From the NCBI GenBank assembly GCA_003612335.1, contig RAYO01000016.1, positions 1 through 64,000 of the forward strand: a DNA stretch of 64,000 nt, given 5' to 3'. Below, piece after piece: positions 8,815 through 16,568 of this stretch. Below the pieces are notes generated by a model, which was given only the letters and a program-made list of their open reading frames with translations, had not been told where the DNA came from and did not search any database. The stretch's first letter is position 1. Every line of letters begins with the position of its first letter. A program made the translations under genes and the position numbers. The DNA comes from a bacterium 1xD42-67. Lineage in GTDB: Bacteria > Bacillota > Clostridia > Oscillospirales > Oscillospiraceae.

Positions 8815-8876
8815 GGGCGCATATCATGCGCCCGCTGGTCACAGGATCGTCTCGGGCGGATGATATCCGCCCCTAC
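8811..8876. repeat. Double-hairpin intergenic repeat, family 2 (copy 1)
   Basis: The ends GTAGGGGCG (8811-8819) and CGCCCCTAC (8868-8876) are inverted repeats. Inside are two hairpins, GGGCGC-loop-GCGCCC (8815-8833) and GGGCGGA-loop-TCCGCCC (8854-8872). A related element lies at 60316-60399 and a single-hairpin form at 51294-51323. Confidence 0.75.
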
Positions 8877-8904
8877 AGACCGTTTCACGAAAGAGAGCGC
8901 ATCT

Positions 8905-10950
8905 ATGCCGAACATCCAAGTATTAGACCCCCACGTAGCCGACCTGATCGCCGCCGGCGAGGTGGTGGAGCGGCCCGCCTCCGTGGCCAAAGAGCTGATG
9001 GAGAACGCCATCGACGCCGGGGCCTCCGCGGTGACGGTGGAGATATCCCACGGCGGGCTCACCTTCCTCCGGGTGACCGACGACGGAAAGGGCATCCCGG
9101 CCGGAGAGCTGAGGACCGCCTTTCTCCGCCACGCCACCAGCAAGCTGCGCACCGAGTACGACCTGGAGGCCATCGGCACCCTGGGCTTCCGGGGGGAGGC
9201 CCTGGCGGCCATCGCCGCCGTCTCCCGGATCGAGGCGCTCACCCGGACAGCGGAGGCTGAGCTGGGGGCCTCCCTGGCCTTGGAGGGGGGCGTCCCCGGG
9301 CCGGTGGAGGAGGCGGGCTGTCCCCGCGGCACCACGCTGGTGATCCGGGACCTGTTCTTCAACACCCCCGCCCGGCTGAAGTTCATGAAAAAGGACGCCG
9401 CCGAGGGCGCCGCCGTCTTCGCGGTGGTCCAGCGGGCGGCTCTGTCCCACCCGGAGGTATCGGTAAAGTTCATCCGGGACGGCAAGCAGGAGCTGCTCAC
9501 CCCTGGAGACGGCCAGCTGAAAAGCGCCGTCTACGCCGTGCTGGGCCGGGAGCTGGCCCTGGGCTTCCGGGAGGTCCGGTCCGCCGGGGAGGACATGTCC
9601 GTAGACGGCTTCGTCTCCATGCCCGCCTGCTGCCGGGCCAGCCGCAGCTGGCAGTTCTTCTTCGTCAACGGCCGTCAGGTGAAGTCCCCCCTCATGACGG
9701 CCGCCCTGGAGGAGGCCTATAAAAACCAGAAGATGGTGGGCAGATTCCCCGGCTGTGTCCTCCACCTCCGGACCAAGCTCAACGCCGTGGACGTCAACGT
9801 CCACCCCGCCAAGACCGAGGTGAAGTTCGGCGCCGAGCGGGCGGTGTTCTCCGCGGTGTACCACGCCGTGCTGTCCGCCCTGGAGGGGGACCCCTCCCAC
9901 CCCCGGGCGGTGCTGAAAAACACCGAGATCTCCGGGGTGCGGAAGCACGACACGGTGACGGAAGACCAGATGCGCATCGGTGGCGCTCCCCCCTCCCCCT
10001 TTATGGGGGAGGGAGCCCGAAGGGCCGGAGGGGGGGGCAGCTCCTTGCCGCCCCCCTCAGCCGCCGCCAAAGGCGGCGGCAGCTCCCCCACCAGGGGGGA
10101 GCCAGGGGTCCCCATGTCTACTGTGGTCCGGGTGCATGACAGCAGCTATACGCCGCCCGCTCCCGTCCCCCCGCGGGGGCAAAAGCCTCCTTCGGCAAAG
10201 GAGGCGGCGCGGGCAGAGCCCGTGACGGAGGACCGCGTTTCGCGCGGCGAAACATACGAAGTAAAACAGGCTTCTGAGCCTTTGCGTGCTTCGCACAGTT
10301 CGGCTCCGACGAAGTCGATCCTCAGTCAGCCTGCGGCTGACAGCTCCTTTCAAAAGGAGCCCTTATCGCCCGCGGGCGGGACGGAGGACCTCCCCTGGCG
10401 CTTGGCCGGAGAGGTGCTGAACACCTACATCATCGTGGAGCGGGGAGAGACGGTCTATCTCATCGACAAGCACGCCGCCCACGAGCGGATGAACTTCGAC
10501 CGGATGAAGGCCGAGGGCTACGACCCCATGGCCCAGACCCTCCTCGTCCCGGCGGTGTGCCGGCTGGCCCCGGACCAGCGGGAGGCCCTGCTGGCCCGGC
10601 GGGACCTGCTGGAGGAGTTCGGCTTCGAGGCGGACGAGCTGGGCGAGGATCTGGCGGTGCGCCAGGCCCCCTTCGACATCGACCCGGCGGACATCCCCGC
10701 CGCCCTGGAGGAGCTGGCCCAGCGGCTGCTCACCACAGGGACCACCGACCCCGCCGCCGCCCGGGACGAACTGCTCCACACCATGGCCTGCAAGGCCGCC
10801 ATCAAGGGGGGCTGGCGCACCAGCCCGCAGGAGCTGGAGCGCATCGCCGCCGCCGTCATGTCCGGTCAGGTGAGATACTGCCCCCACGGCCGCCCCGTGG
10901 CCATCGAGCTGACCAAAAAGGAGCTGGAGAAGCAGTTCAAGCGGGCATAA
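8905..10950 (+). CDS. mutL: DNA mismatch repair protein MutL (endonuclease type) with repeat-derived linker
   Basis: MutL links MutS recognition to strand incision. The 681-residue protein has the GHKL ATPase domain (about 1-330, with NAIDAGA, DDGKGI and GFRGEAL motifs) and a C-terminal endonuclease domain (about 495-681) with DKHAAHER, ACKAAIKGG and CPHGRP, the metal-binding motifs of nicking MutLs. The linker (about 340-495) is unusual: residues about 361-402 come from a palindromic GC-rich element and residues about 426-486 from an intergenic repeat also present at 28547-28795 and 62395-62636. The reading frame stays open throughout. The ATG at 8905 fits the family start; a 15-residue upstream extension was rejected. 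Confidence 0.93.
   Translation: MPNIQVLDPHVADLIAAGEVVERPASVAKELMENAIDAGASAVTVEISHGGLTFLRVTDDGKGIPAGELRTAFLRHATSKLRTEYDLEAIGTLGFRGEALAAIAAVSRIEALTRTAEAELGASLALEGGVPGPVEEAGCPRGTTLVIRDLFFNTPARLKFMKKDAAEGAAVFAVVQRAALSHPEVSVKFIRDGKQELLTPGDGQLKSAVYAVLGRELALGFREVRSAGEDMSVDGFVSMPACCRASRSWQFFFVNGRQVKSPLMTAALEEAYKNQKMVGRFPGCVLHLRTKLNAVDVNVHPAKTEVKFGAERAVFSAVYHAVLSALEGDPSHPRAVLKNTEISGVRKHDTVTEDQMRIGGAPPSPFMGEGARRAGGGGSSLPPPSAAAKGGGSSPTRGEPGVPMSTVVRVHDSSYTPPAPVPPRGQKPPSAKEAARAEPVTEDRVSRGETYEVKQASEPLRASHSSAPTKSILSQPAADSSFQKEPLSPAGGTEDLPWRLAGEVLNTYIIVERGETVYLIDKHAAHERMNFDRMKAEGYDPMAQTLLVPAVCRLAPDQREALLARRDLLEEFGFEADELGEDLAVRQAPFDIDPADIPAALEELAQRLLTTGTTDPAAARDELLHTMACKAAIKGGWRTSPQELERIAAAVMSGQVRYCPHGRPVAIELTKKELEKQFKRA
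9985..10110 (+). repeat. GC-rich palindromic element inside the mutL linker
   Basis: The region contains several perfect inverted arms, such as GCTCCC...GGGAGC (about 9987-10015) and CCGCCGCC...GGCGGCGG (about 10061-10080). It is translated as a Gly/Pro/Ser-rich stretch. Its structure looks like an intergenic palindromic repeat rather than an evolved linker. Confidence 0.65.
10181..10361 (+). repeat. Intergenic repeat family 1 (copy A), located inside mutL
   Basis: The segment aligns with the elements at 62395-62636 (same strand) and 28547-28795 (opposite strand). Shared blocks are AAAAGCCTCCTT, CATACGAAGTAA, and CCTCAGTCAGCCTGCGGCTG followed by ACAGCTCCTTTC and AAAGGAGCC. Each block is a stem or half-stem. 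Here it is in frame with mutL. Confidence 0.85.
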
Positions 10951-10962
10951 AGACAGGAAAAC

Positions 10963-11035
10963 GGCGCGCCGGGGCCGTCGCGCCCTAGCGCCGATCCCCC
11001 GAAGCCCGCATGTAGGGCGGGACGGCCCGGCCCGC
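10963..11035. repeat. GC-rich double hairpin after mutL
   Basis: Two GC-rich inverted repeats lie here: GGCGCG...CGCGCC (about 10963-10984) and a GGGCGGG...CCCGCC arm pair (about 11015-11035). The second begins TGTAGGGCGGG and resembles repeat family 2. It may act as a terminator for mutL although no T-run follows. Confidence 0.4.
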
Positions 11036-11062
11036 CATCAAGCGAATAAAGGAGGTCTCCTA

Positions 11063-11740
11063 ATGTCCTGGAGCGAATGTCTCTATCGTTACCACCTGGC
11101 CCACGGCGGGCAGTTCCTGGCCGGCGAGGATGACGACGGCCTGCTGATCCTCCCCTGGAAGGACCGGCCCCTGGCGGCGGACCTGTCTGCAGCCAGCGCG
11201 GGGCGGGGCGGGACCTTCCGCTATGTCCGGGCCCGGGCGCCTGTCACCCTGGCCAAGCCCTACCGGCTGACCATCGGGGCGGAGAAGGCCCTGTCCGGCG
11301 GGATGAACGCCCTTCTGCGGGCGGTGCCCGGCCTGACCGAGCTCTCCCTCCTCCCGGCGGACGTGGGCTACCCGGAGGTGACCAAAAAGCGGCTGATCCG
11401 CACCGACAACGTCCCCTTCACCAAACTGGTGCTGAGCAGCCTGGACTTCCGCAGTGCTTTGCTGGCCTGCCCGGAGGACAAAGTGGAGATCCGCCCCGGA
11501 CCGGGGGGCGAGGGGCTGCACCTGGTCTCCGTCACCACGGCGACCGCCGTCGGCGGTCTGGCCGGCGACGGCGGCGGCTGGTGTCTGGATACTGTCAGCG
11601 ACTATGAGGTCTCCCTGCGCACCGAGGAGGAGCTGGCCCAGATCGCCCGGCGGGCGGAAGAGGAGTTCTTCCCCCGGATGGACCGCTTCCTGGAGCTGGC
11701 CCGGGCCGCCTGCGCCTCGGTCACTCAGTGGGCCATGTGA
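11063..11740 (+). CDS. Protein of unknown function (225 aa)
   Basis: I do not recognise this soluble 225-residue protein. It has no signal peptide or membrane segment. Its N-terminus is MSWSECLYRYHLAHGGQF and the C-terminal part is an acidic helix (EEELAQIARRAEEEFFPRMDRFLELARAA). The start has a strong GGAGG eight bases upstream. Codon use is GC-rich like the neighbours, so it looks native and expressed. It lies between mutL and an XRE/DUF6809-like pair and overlaps the convergent small gene by 20 bases. No function is proposed. Confidence 0.75.
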   Translation: MSWSECLYRYHLAHGGQFLAGEDDDGLLILPWKDRPLAADLSAASAGRGGTFRYVRARAPVTLAKPYRLTIGAEKALSGGMNALLRAVPGLTELSLLPADVGYPEVTKKRLIRTDNVPFTKLVLSSLDFRSALLACPEDKVEIRPGPGGEGLHLVSVTTATAVGGLAGDGGGWCLDTVSDYEVSLRTEEELAQIARRAEEEFFPRMDRFLELARAACASVTQWAM

Positions 11741-11978
11741 AGATCTCCGCCATCAGGCGGGCCCCCACACAGACGCCGGAGGCGAACCGGGCCTCCCCCC
11801 GATAGCCCAGACGCTGTTCGCTCAGCTCCAGGAACCGGTCCATGGATCCCACGCCCAGGACCGCCTGGATCTTTTCGCTGAGGGCAAGATACTCCTCATC
11901 GATCCTTTTCTGTTCCAGGGCACTGCATTTGGACGTGGTCGGGAAAAGGCCGTACAGCTCCTCTAAGATACTGCGCAT
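11721..11978 (-). CDS. Small helical protein, DUF6809-like (module 1)
   Basis: The 85-residue protein begins MRSILEELYGLFP and ends with FASGVCVGARLMAEIF. It resembles the short Clostridia family I know as DUF6809: an N-terminal LEELY motif, a charged middle helix and a C-terminal FxxGxxxGxxLM helix. An earlier ATG at 12026 would overlap the -10 box of its own promoter, so it cannot be in the transcript; the start at 11978 has GAGGTG nine bases upstream. It is divergent from an XRE gene and shares a palindromic operator with it. Function unknown. Confidence 0.75.
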   Translation of the reverse strand: MRSILEELYGLFPTTSKCSALEQKRIDEEYLALSEKIQAVLGVGSMDRFLELSEQRLGYRGEARFASGVCVGARLMAEIFTWPTE

Positions 11979-12024
11979 CACACAACACACCTCGTTAGTT
12001 CGATCAAATTTGACTTCTATCTTC

Positions 12025-12053
12025 ATTATAGTTCGATCTTATCGAATTGTCAA
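12025..12053 (-). promoter_or_regulatory. Consensus promoter with palindromic operator (module 1)
   Basis: On the minus strand, TTGACA (12048-12053), a 17-bp spacer and TATAAT (12025-12030) form a perfect consensus promoter for the small helical gene. The spacer is filled by the perfect palindrome TTCGAT-CTT-ATCGAA (12032-12046). A second half-site, GTTCGATCA, lies at 11998-12006 in the leader. The obvious candidate ligand is the divergent XRE protein. Confidence 0.8.
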
Positions 12054-12064
12054 GGGGGAGAACT

Positions 12065-12307
12065 ATGTTTTCTACAGAACTTTTTGGTCAGCGCCTGCGG
12101 ATCGCCCGGAAGTCCGCTGGTGAGAAGCAAGAGGAGCTGGGACAGCTCCTCGGCGTGGGGAAGAGCCAGATCAGCGAGCTGGAGCGCGGCTCTGCCTCTA
12201 CTACATTGGAAAAACTGTCTCTCATCTGCCAGCACTACAACGTCTCCGCCGACTATCTCCTGGGCCTCACCGATGAGCCGGAGCCATACAAGAGGAAAAA
12301 GATATGA
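12065..12307 (+). CDS. XRE-family transcriptional regulator (module 1)
   Basis: This 80-residue protein is a single helix-turn-helix domain: LRIARKSAGEKQEELGQLL, then recognition helix GVGKSQISELERG, and a C-terminal SADYLLGLTDEP tail. It is Cro/cI-like and probably dimeric. The ATG follows GGGGGAG. It is divergent from the DUF6809-like gene and its last codon overlaps the miaA start (ATGA), so miaA translation is coupled to it. It probably represses the small gene and itself through the palindrome at 12032-12046; that is inference from position. Confidence 0.88.
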   Translation: MFSTELFGQRLRIARKSAGEKQEELGQLLGVGKSQISELERGSASTTLEKLSLICQHYNVSADYLLGLTDEPEPYKRKKI

Positions 12308-13245
12308 GCTCCAAGATCGTCGTCATCACCGGCCCCACGGCGTCAGGCAAGACCTGGCTGGCGGTGGAGCTGGCCAAGCGGTACGGCGGCGAGGTGGTGT
12401 CCGCCGACTCCATGCAGATCTACCGCCGGATGGACATCGGCACCGCCAAGCCCACCGCCGAAGAGATGCAGGGGATCCCCCACCACATGCTCGATGTGGC
12501 CGATCCCGGGGAGGACTTCTCTGCCGCCCGGTACGTAGACATGGCGTCCCGCTGTGTGGAGGACATCCTGGCCCGGGGGGCGCTGCCCATCCTGGCCGGG
12601 GGGACGGGGCTGTATCTCGACTCTCTCCTCTCCGGCCGGACCTTCGCCGCCTTCGACCCCTCCAGCCCCCTCCGCGGCCAGCTGGAGGAGCGGTATGCCC
12701 GCGAGGGGGGGCAGGCCCTGCTGGAGGAGCTGGCCCGGACCGATCCAGAGGCCGCCGCCCGCCTCCACCCCAACGACGCCAAGCGGATCGTCCGGGCCCT
12801 GGAGGTGTGGCTCACCACCGGGAAGACCATCACCCAGCACGACCGGGAGACCAAAGCCCTCCCCCCCCGGTATGACGCCCTCACCCTCTCCCTGGACTTT
12901 GAACGCCGGGAGGACATGTGGGACCGGATCGACCGGCGGGTGGACCGGATGATGGAGGCCGGCCTGGCCGGAGAGGTCCGGGCCCTGCTGGACAGCGGAG
13001 TGCCGCGGCGATGCACCGCCATGCAGGCCATCGGCTATAAGGAGATGGTCCCGGTCGTCTCCGGAGACATGGCGGCGGAAGATGCCGCCGCCCAGATCAA
13101 GCTCCGCTCCCGGCAGTACGCCAAGCGCCAGCGCACCTGGTTCCGCCGGGACAAGCAGGCAAAGCCCCTGATCTGGGGACCAGTCCCCGATCTTGCGGAG
13201 GTGCTACAGCGTTCGACAGACTATCTGGAAGAATTTGGTATATGA
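12304..13245 (+). CDS. miaA: tRNA dimethylallyltransferase MiaA
   Basis: MiaA transfers a dimethylallyl group to A37 of tRNAs, making the substrate of MiaB. The 313-residue protein has the P-loop GPTASGKTWLA (about residues 8-18), SADSMQIYRRMDIGTAKP, and the C-terminal RQYAKRQRTWFRRD motif. Length is normal. Its ATG overlaps the TGA of the XRE gene; AGAGGAAAAAG upstream serves as Shine-Dalgarno. In related genomes miaA follows mutL directly; here three genes have come between. Confidence 0.95.
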   Translation: MSSKIVVITGPTASGKTWLAVELAKRYGGEVVSADSMQIYRRMDIGTAKPTAEEMQGIPHHMLDVADPGEDFSAARYVDMASRCVEDILARGALPILAGGTGLYLDSLLSGRTFAAFDPSSPLRGQLEERYAREGGQALLEELARTDPEAAARLHPNDAKRIVRALEVWLTTGKTITQHDRETKALPPRYDALTLSLDFERREDMWDRIDRRVDRMMEAGLAGEVRALLDSGVPRRCTAMQAIGYKEMVPVVSGDMAAEDAAAQIKLRSRQYAKRQRTWFRRDKQAKPLIWGPVPDLAEVLQRSTDYLEEFGI

Positions 13246-13299
13246 TAGAGGCGCTCCGGCGGGACGGCCCGCCGAATAGAAAAAAGGAGTGTGCTACAT

Positions 13300-13539
13300 A
13301 TGCCGAACACCAACAACCTCCAGGAGATCTTCCTCACCCAGGCCCGCCGGGAGCGCCGGCCGGTCACCATGTTCCTGATGAACGGCTTCCAGATGCGGGG
13401 CTTCATCACCGGGTTCGACGCCTTCACGGTGGTCCTCACCAGCGACGGCAAACAGCAGATCATCTATAAACACGCCATCTCCACCATCGTCCCCGAGCGG
13501 CCGATCTCTCTGGCGCCGCCGGAGGAGGAGGGCGCCTGA
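13300..13539 (+). CDS. hfq: RNA chaperone Hfq
   Basis: The 79-residue protein has Sm1 ([17 protein letters not shown]) and Sm2 (IIYKHAIST) motifs of the hexameric RNA chaperone Hfq. The ATG at 13300 lies ten bases after AAAGGAG; a GTG three codons earlier is too close to that site. The short C-tail ending PPEEEGA is typical of Firmicutes. Hfq helps small RNAs pair with mRNA, although its role in Firmicutes is limited. It closes the miaB-mutS-mutL-miaA-hfq group. Confidence 0.93.
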   Translation: MPNTNNLQEIFLTQARRERRPVTMFLMNGFQMRGFITGFDAFTVVLTSDGKQQIIYKHAISTIVPERPISLAPPEEEGA

Positions 13540-13611
13540 CGCCCTCCCTCCAGGGGCCGTCCCGGACGGCTGCCCCCATATCCATCCCCACCGACAGAAA
13601 GAGAGCCCCCT

Positions 13612-14880
13612 ATGAAGCAAGGTAAGCCCCTGATCTCCCTCGTGATCCTGGCCATGGCGGCTGTGATCGCTATCTATCTCGCCTATTACGTCTTCGATTC
13701 TATGGACGAGCCCTATCAGATCGCCCATGCCTACGCTTACACCGCCTATGACAGCGTGGCGGCGGAGGGACTGGTGGTGCGGCAGGCGGTCCTGATCCCC
13801 TCCCAGCCCGGGATCCTGGAGGTCACCCGGGCGGAGGGGGAGAAGGTGGGCAAGGGCCAGCAGATCGCCCTGGTCTATCGGGACACCCAGGCCCAGGCGG
13901 ACCAGGCCCAGATCGAGGCCCTGCAGATGGAGACCGAGCTGCTGGAATACGCCATCGCTCAGGGCGGCAGCCTGGATTCCGCCGCCCGGCTGGACGAGGA
14001 GATCCTCCAGGCGGTGGCGGAGCTGCGGGCCTCTTACGCCCAGGGGGACTGCACCCAGCTTTGGGAGCAGGTGATGGACGTGAAGAGCGGGGTGCTCAAG
14101 CGGGGCTACACCTATGGCGAGGGCCTCACCTCCACCGACCTGTCCGACCGCCTGCGCAAGCTCAGCGGGGAGCTCTCCGTCCTCACCCAGCAGTCCGCCC
14201 GGGCCACCACCCGGATCTCCGCTCCCGTGCCGGGGGTGTTCTCCAACCTGGTGGACGGCTATGAGTCCCGCCTCACCCCCGAGACCGTCCTCCAGCTCAC
14301 CCCCTCCTCCCTCCAGGCCCTCATCGACGATCCCGCCGGACAGGACGCCGGCGCCATGGGCAAGCTGATCACCTCCAACACCTGGTCCTTTGCCGCCTCC
14401 CTGAGCAAGGAGGCCGCCGGCCGGCTGGAGGAAGGGGGGCGCGCCACCCTGCGCTTCTCCGGGGAGCTGGCCCGGGACGTGGAGATGCAGGTGGACAAGA
14501 TCGGCCCCACCGAGGGGGACCGGACCCTGGTGGTCTTCTCCTCCAACCGCTACCTCACCTCCACCACCCTGCTCCGCCACCAGACCGCCGAGCTGATCTT
14601 CGACAGCTTCTCCGGCCTGCGCATCCCCAAGGAGGGGCTGCGCCTGGTGGAGACCACCGTCCAAGACAAGGAGACCGGCGAGACCATCCAGGTCAAGAAG
14701 CTGGGGGTCTACGCTCTGGTCAACGGCCGGGCCGAGTTCCGGGAGGCCAGCATCGTCCACGAGGGCAGCGACTACTATGTGGTCCGTCCAGTGGGCACCG
14801 GCCCCAAGATCCTTCGGGCCGGCGACAGCATCATCATCCACGCCACCGGTCTCCAGGAGGGGCTGCTGCTGGCGGGATGA
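13612..14880 (+). CDS. HlyD-like membrane-anchored adaptor protein
   Basis: The 422-residue protein has one N-terminal membrane segment (about 7-28) and then an extracytoplasmic part with a lipoyl/biotinyl-like hairpin (GILEVTRAEGEKVGKGQQIALVYRD), a coiled-coil stretch and a beta-rich C-terminus with a RIPKEGLRLV motif. This is the HlyD/membrane-fusion layout. No ABC exporter gene is adjacent; instead yggS, sepF and divIVA follow, an arrangement I know from other Clostridia, so a role at the septum or in sporulation is possible. Shine-Dalgarno: AAAGAGAG. Confidence 0.75.
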   Translation: MKQGKPLISLVILAMAAVIAIYLAYYVFDSMDEPYQIAHAYAYTAYDSVAAEGLVVRQAVLIPSQPGILEVTRAEGEKVGKGQQIALVYRDTQAQADQAQIEALQMETELLEYAIAQGGSLDSAARLDEEILQAVAELRASYAQGDCTQLWEQVMDVKSGVLKRGYTYGEGLTSTDLSDRLRKLSGELSVLTQQSARATTRISAPVPGVFSNLVDGYESRLTPETVLQLTPSSLQALIDDPAGQDAGAMGKLITSNTWSFAASLSKEAAGRLEEGGRATLRFSGELARDVEMQVDKIGPTEGDRTLVVFSSNRYLTSTTLLRHQTAELIFDSFSGLRIPKEGLRLVETTVQDKETGETIQVKKLGVYALVNGRAEFREASIVHEGSDYYVVRPVGTGPKILRAGDSIIIHATGLQEGLLLAG

Positions 14881-14929
14881 CCGCCCCTGTGCCCCCTCCG
14901 ATCTCCATTTTAAGAAAGAAGAGATAGTT

Positions 14930-15640
14930 ATGGATCTGTCCCAAAACATCAAGGCCGTCCAGGAAGAGATCGCCGCCGCCGCCCGGGCCGCTGGACGCGA
15001 CCCCGCTTCCGTCGCCCTGTGCGCCGCCACCAAGGTGCAGACCGACGAGACGATCCGCGCCGCCATCGCCGCCGGGATCCGCCTGTGCGGCGAGAACCGG
15101 GTCCAGGAGCTCACCGCGCACCTGGCCGCAGACGCCTACGCCGGCGCAGAGGTCCACTTCATCGGCCACCTCCAGACCAACAAGGTGAAGCAGGTGGTGG
15201 GCAGGGTGTCTCTGATCCACTCGGTGGGCTCCCCGCGGCTCCTCCAGGCCATCGACGCCCAGGCGGACAAGCTGGGGATCGTCCAGGATATCCTGCTGGA
15301 GGTCAACGTGGCCGAGGAGGAGAGCAAGGGGGGCTGTCTCCCCAAAGACCTGTCCGCACTGGCAGAGCTGGCCTGGGGCTGTCCCCATGTCCGCCTCCGG
15401 GGATTGATGGCGATCCCCCCCATCTCCTCCTCTCCCGGGGCCAATCGAAAATATTTTGCCCAGATTCGCCGATCTCTTGTTGACATCAAGGCGAAAATGA
15501 CGGATAATCAAGATATTATGGACTGTCTGTCTATGGGCATGAGCGCCGACTACATGGATGCCATCGCAGAAGGCGCCACCCTTGTCCGGGTGGGTACTGC
15601 GCTCTTCGGTCCACGCCCTCCCATGGGCGCCGCCCGCTGA
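14930..15640 (+). CDS. yggS: YggS-family PLP homeostasis protein
   Basis: This 236-residue protein is a fold-III-type single-domain PLP-binding protein (YggS/YlmE/PROSC). The PLP lysine lies in CAATKVQ (about residue 37). Other family motifs are FIGHLQTNKVK and LSMGMSADYMDAI. The family maintains pyridoxal-phosphate balance and has no known catalytic reaction. The start at 14930 matches the family N-terminus; Shine-Dalgarno GAAAGAAGAG. It stands directly before sepF, the usual ylmE-ylmF (sepF) order. Confidence 0.93.
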   Translation: MDLSQNIKAVQEEIAAAARAAGRDPASVALCAATKVQTDETIRAAIAAGIRLCGENRVQELTAHLAADAYAGAEVHFIGHLQTNKVKQVVGRVSLIHSVGSPRLLQAIDAQADKLGIVQDILLEVNVAEEESKGGCLPKDLSALAELAWGCPHVRLRGLMAIPPISSSPGANRKYFAQIRRSLVDIKAKMTDNQDIMDCLSMGMSADYMDAIAEGATLVRVGTALFGPRPPMGAAR

Positions 15641-15677
15641 GGAAAAATATACTGCTGAGAAAAGAGGATCCGAGCTT

Positions 15678-16151
15678 ATGGGAATCTTTGACGAATTCAA
15701 GCGGCTGGCCCACCCCTATGAGGACGAGGACGAAGATGATTTCGACGATTTCGACATCTCCCCCCGTCCGGTGGAGCGCCGGGAGCGCCCGGAGCGCGCC
15801 CCCCGCTCTGAGAGCTATCCCTCCTCTATGGAGGATGACCGCCGCAGCAACAAGGTCGTGAACATCCGGGCCGCCACCCAGCTCCAGGTCGTGCTGGTGA
15901 AGCCCGAGCGCTTCGAAGACGCCTCCGCCATCGCCGACCACCTGCGGGAGAAGCGCACCGTGGTCCTCAACCTGGAGTCCACCAACAAGGAGATCGCCCG
16001 CCGGATCCTGGACTTCCTCTCCGGGGCGGCCTACTCCCAGGAGGGCAAGGTGAAGAAGGTGGCCATCTCCACCTACATCATCACCCCTTACAATGTGGAC
16101 ATCCTGGGCGACCTCATCGACGAGCTGGAGAACAACGGACTGTATTTCTAA
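15678..16151 (+). CDS. sepF: Cell division protein SepF
   Basis: SepF anchors FtsZ to the membrane and shapes the Z-ring in Gram-positive bacteria. The 157-residue protein has an N-terminal amphipathic helix (MGIFDEFKRLAHPY), an acidic then basic linker, and the C-terminal SepF domain (about 60-150) with KPERFEDASAIADHLR and FLSGAAYS. The start at 15678 gives the needed membrane-binding helix; an upstream in-frame extension through yggS was rejected. Shine-Dalgarno AAAGAGGAT. Confidence 0.93.
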   Translation: MGIFDEFKRLAHPYEDEDEDDFDDFDISPRPVERRERPERAPRSESYPSSMEDDRRSNKVVNIRAATQLQVVLVKPERFEDASAIADHLREKRTVVLNLESTNKEIARRILDFLSGAAYSQEGKVKKVAISTYIITPYNVDILGDLIDELENNGLYF

Positions 16152-16166
16152 GGGGGTATATCACTG

Positions 16167-16544
16167 ATGGGACTGAAACTGCCCTGTGTCCTGCTCCTCA
16201 CAGCCGCCCTGCTGGCCGGCTGCGCCGGAGCGCCCTCCAAGGGCGGCAGCCAGCCCCCTCCAGATCAGTCCCCGCCCGCCGCCGTCTCGGAGCCGGAGGC
16301 CCCCGCCGGGCCCGTCCTAGTGGACGACCCGGATTCCCCCTACCCCATGGCGGTGGAGCGCTGGACCGTGGACATGGACGGGGACGGCCCCTACCATGCG
16401 GAGGGGGCTGATGAGGGGATCGTCCTGCGGCAGTATCTCTACGGCACCGCCCACGTGGACGGCATGGGGGACCTGGTGACCACCCTGAGCTGGAAGGGCG
16501 GCCAGCCGGTGGTGTTGGATCAGCGGTTCGAATGGTATTATTAG
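16167..16544 (+). CDS. Small lipoprotein of unknown function
   Basis: The 125-residue protein has a lipoprotein signal with lipobox LLAGCA (Cys about 19), followed by a Pro/Ser/Glu-rich spacer and a compact domain (about 55-125) rich in Asp, Gly and Tyr. The Shine-Dalgarno AGGGGG is present. It lies between sepF and divIVA with 15- and 24-base gaps, so it is probably in that operon and may act at the division site. No family was recognised. Confidence 0.75.
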   Translation: MGLKLPCVLLLTAALLAGCAGAPSKGGSQPPPDQSPPAAVSEPEAPAGPVLVDDPDSPYPMAVERWTVDMDGDGPYHAEGADEGIVLRQYLYGTAHVDGMGDLVTTLSWKGGQPVVLDQRFEWYY

Positions 16545-16568
16545 ACGATAGAGCAGGGAGGGATCACT

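Noticed and set aside
11979-12026. Upstream start for the module 1 small gene
   Set aside because: Its ATG overlaps the -10 of the consensus promoter, so it cannot be in the mRNA.
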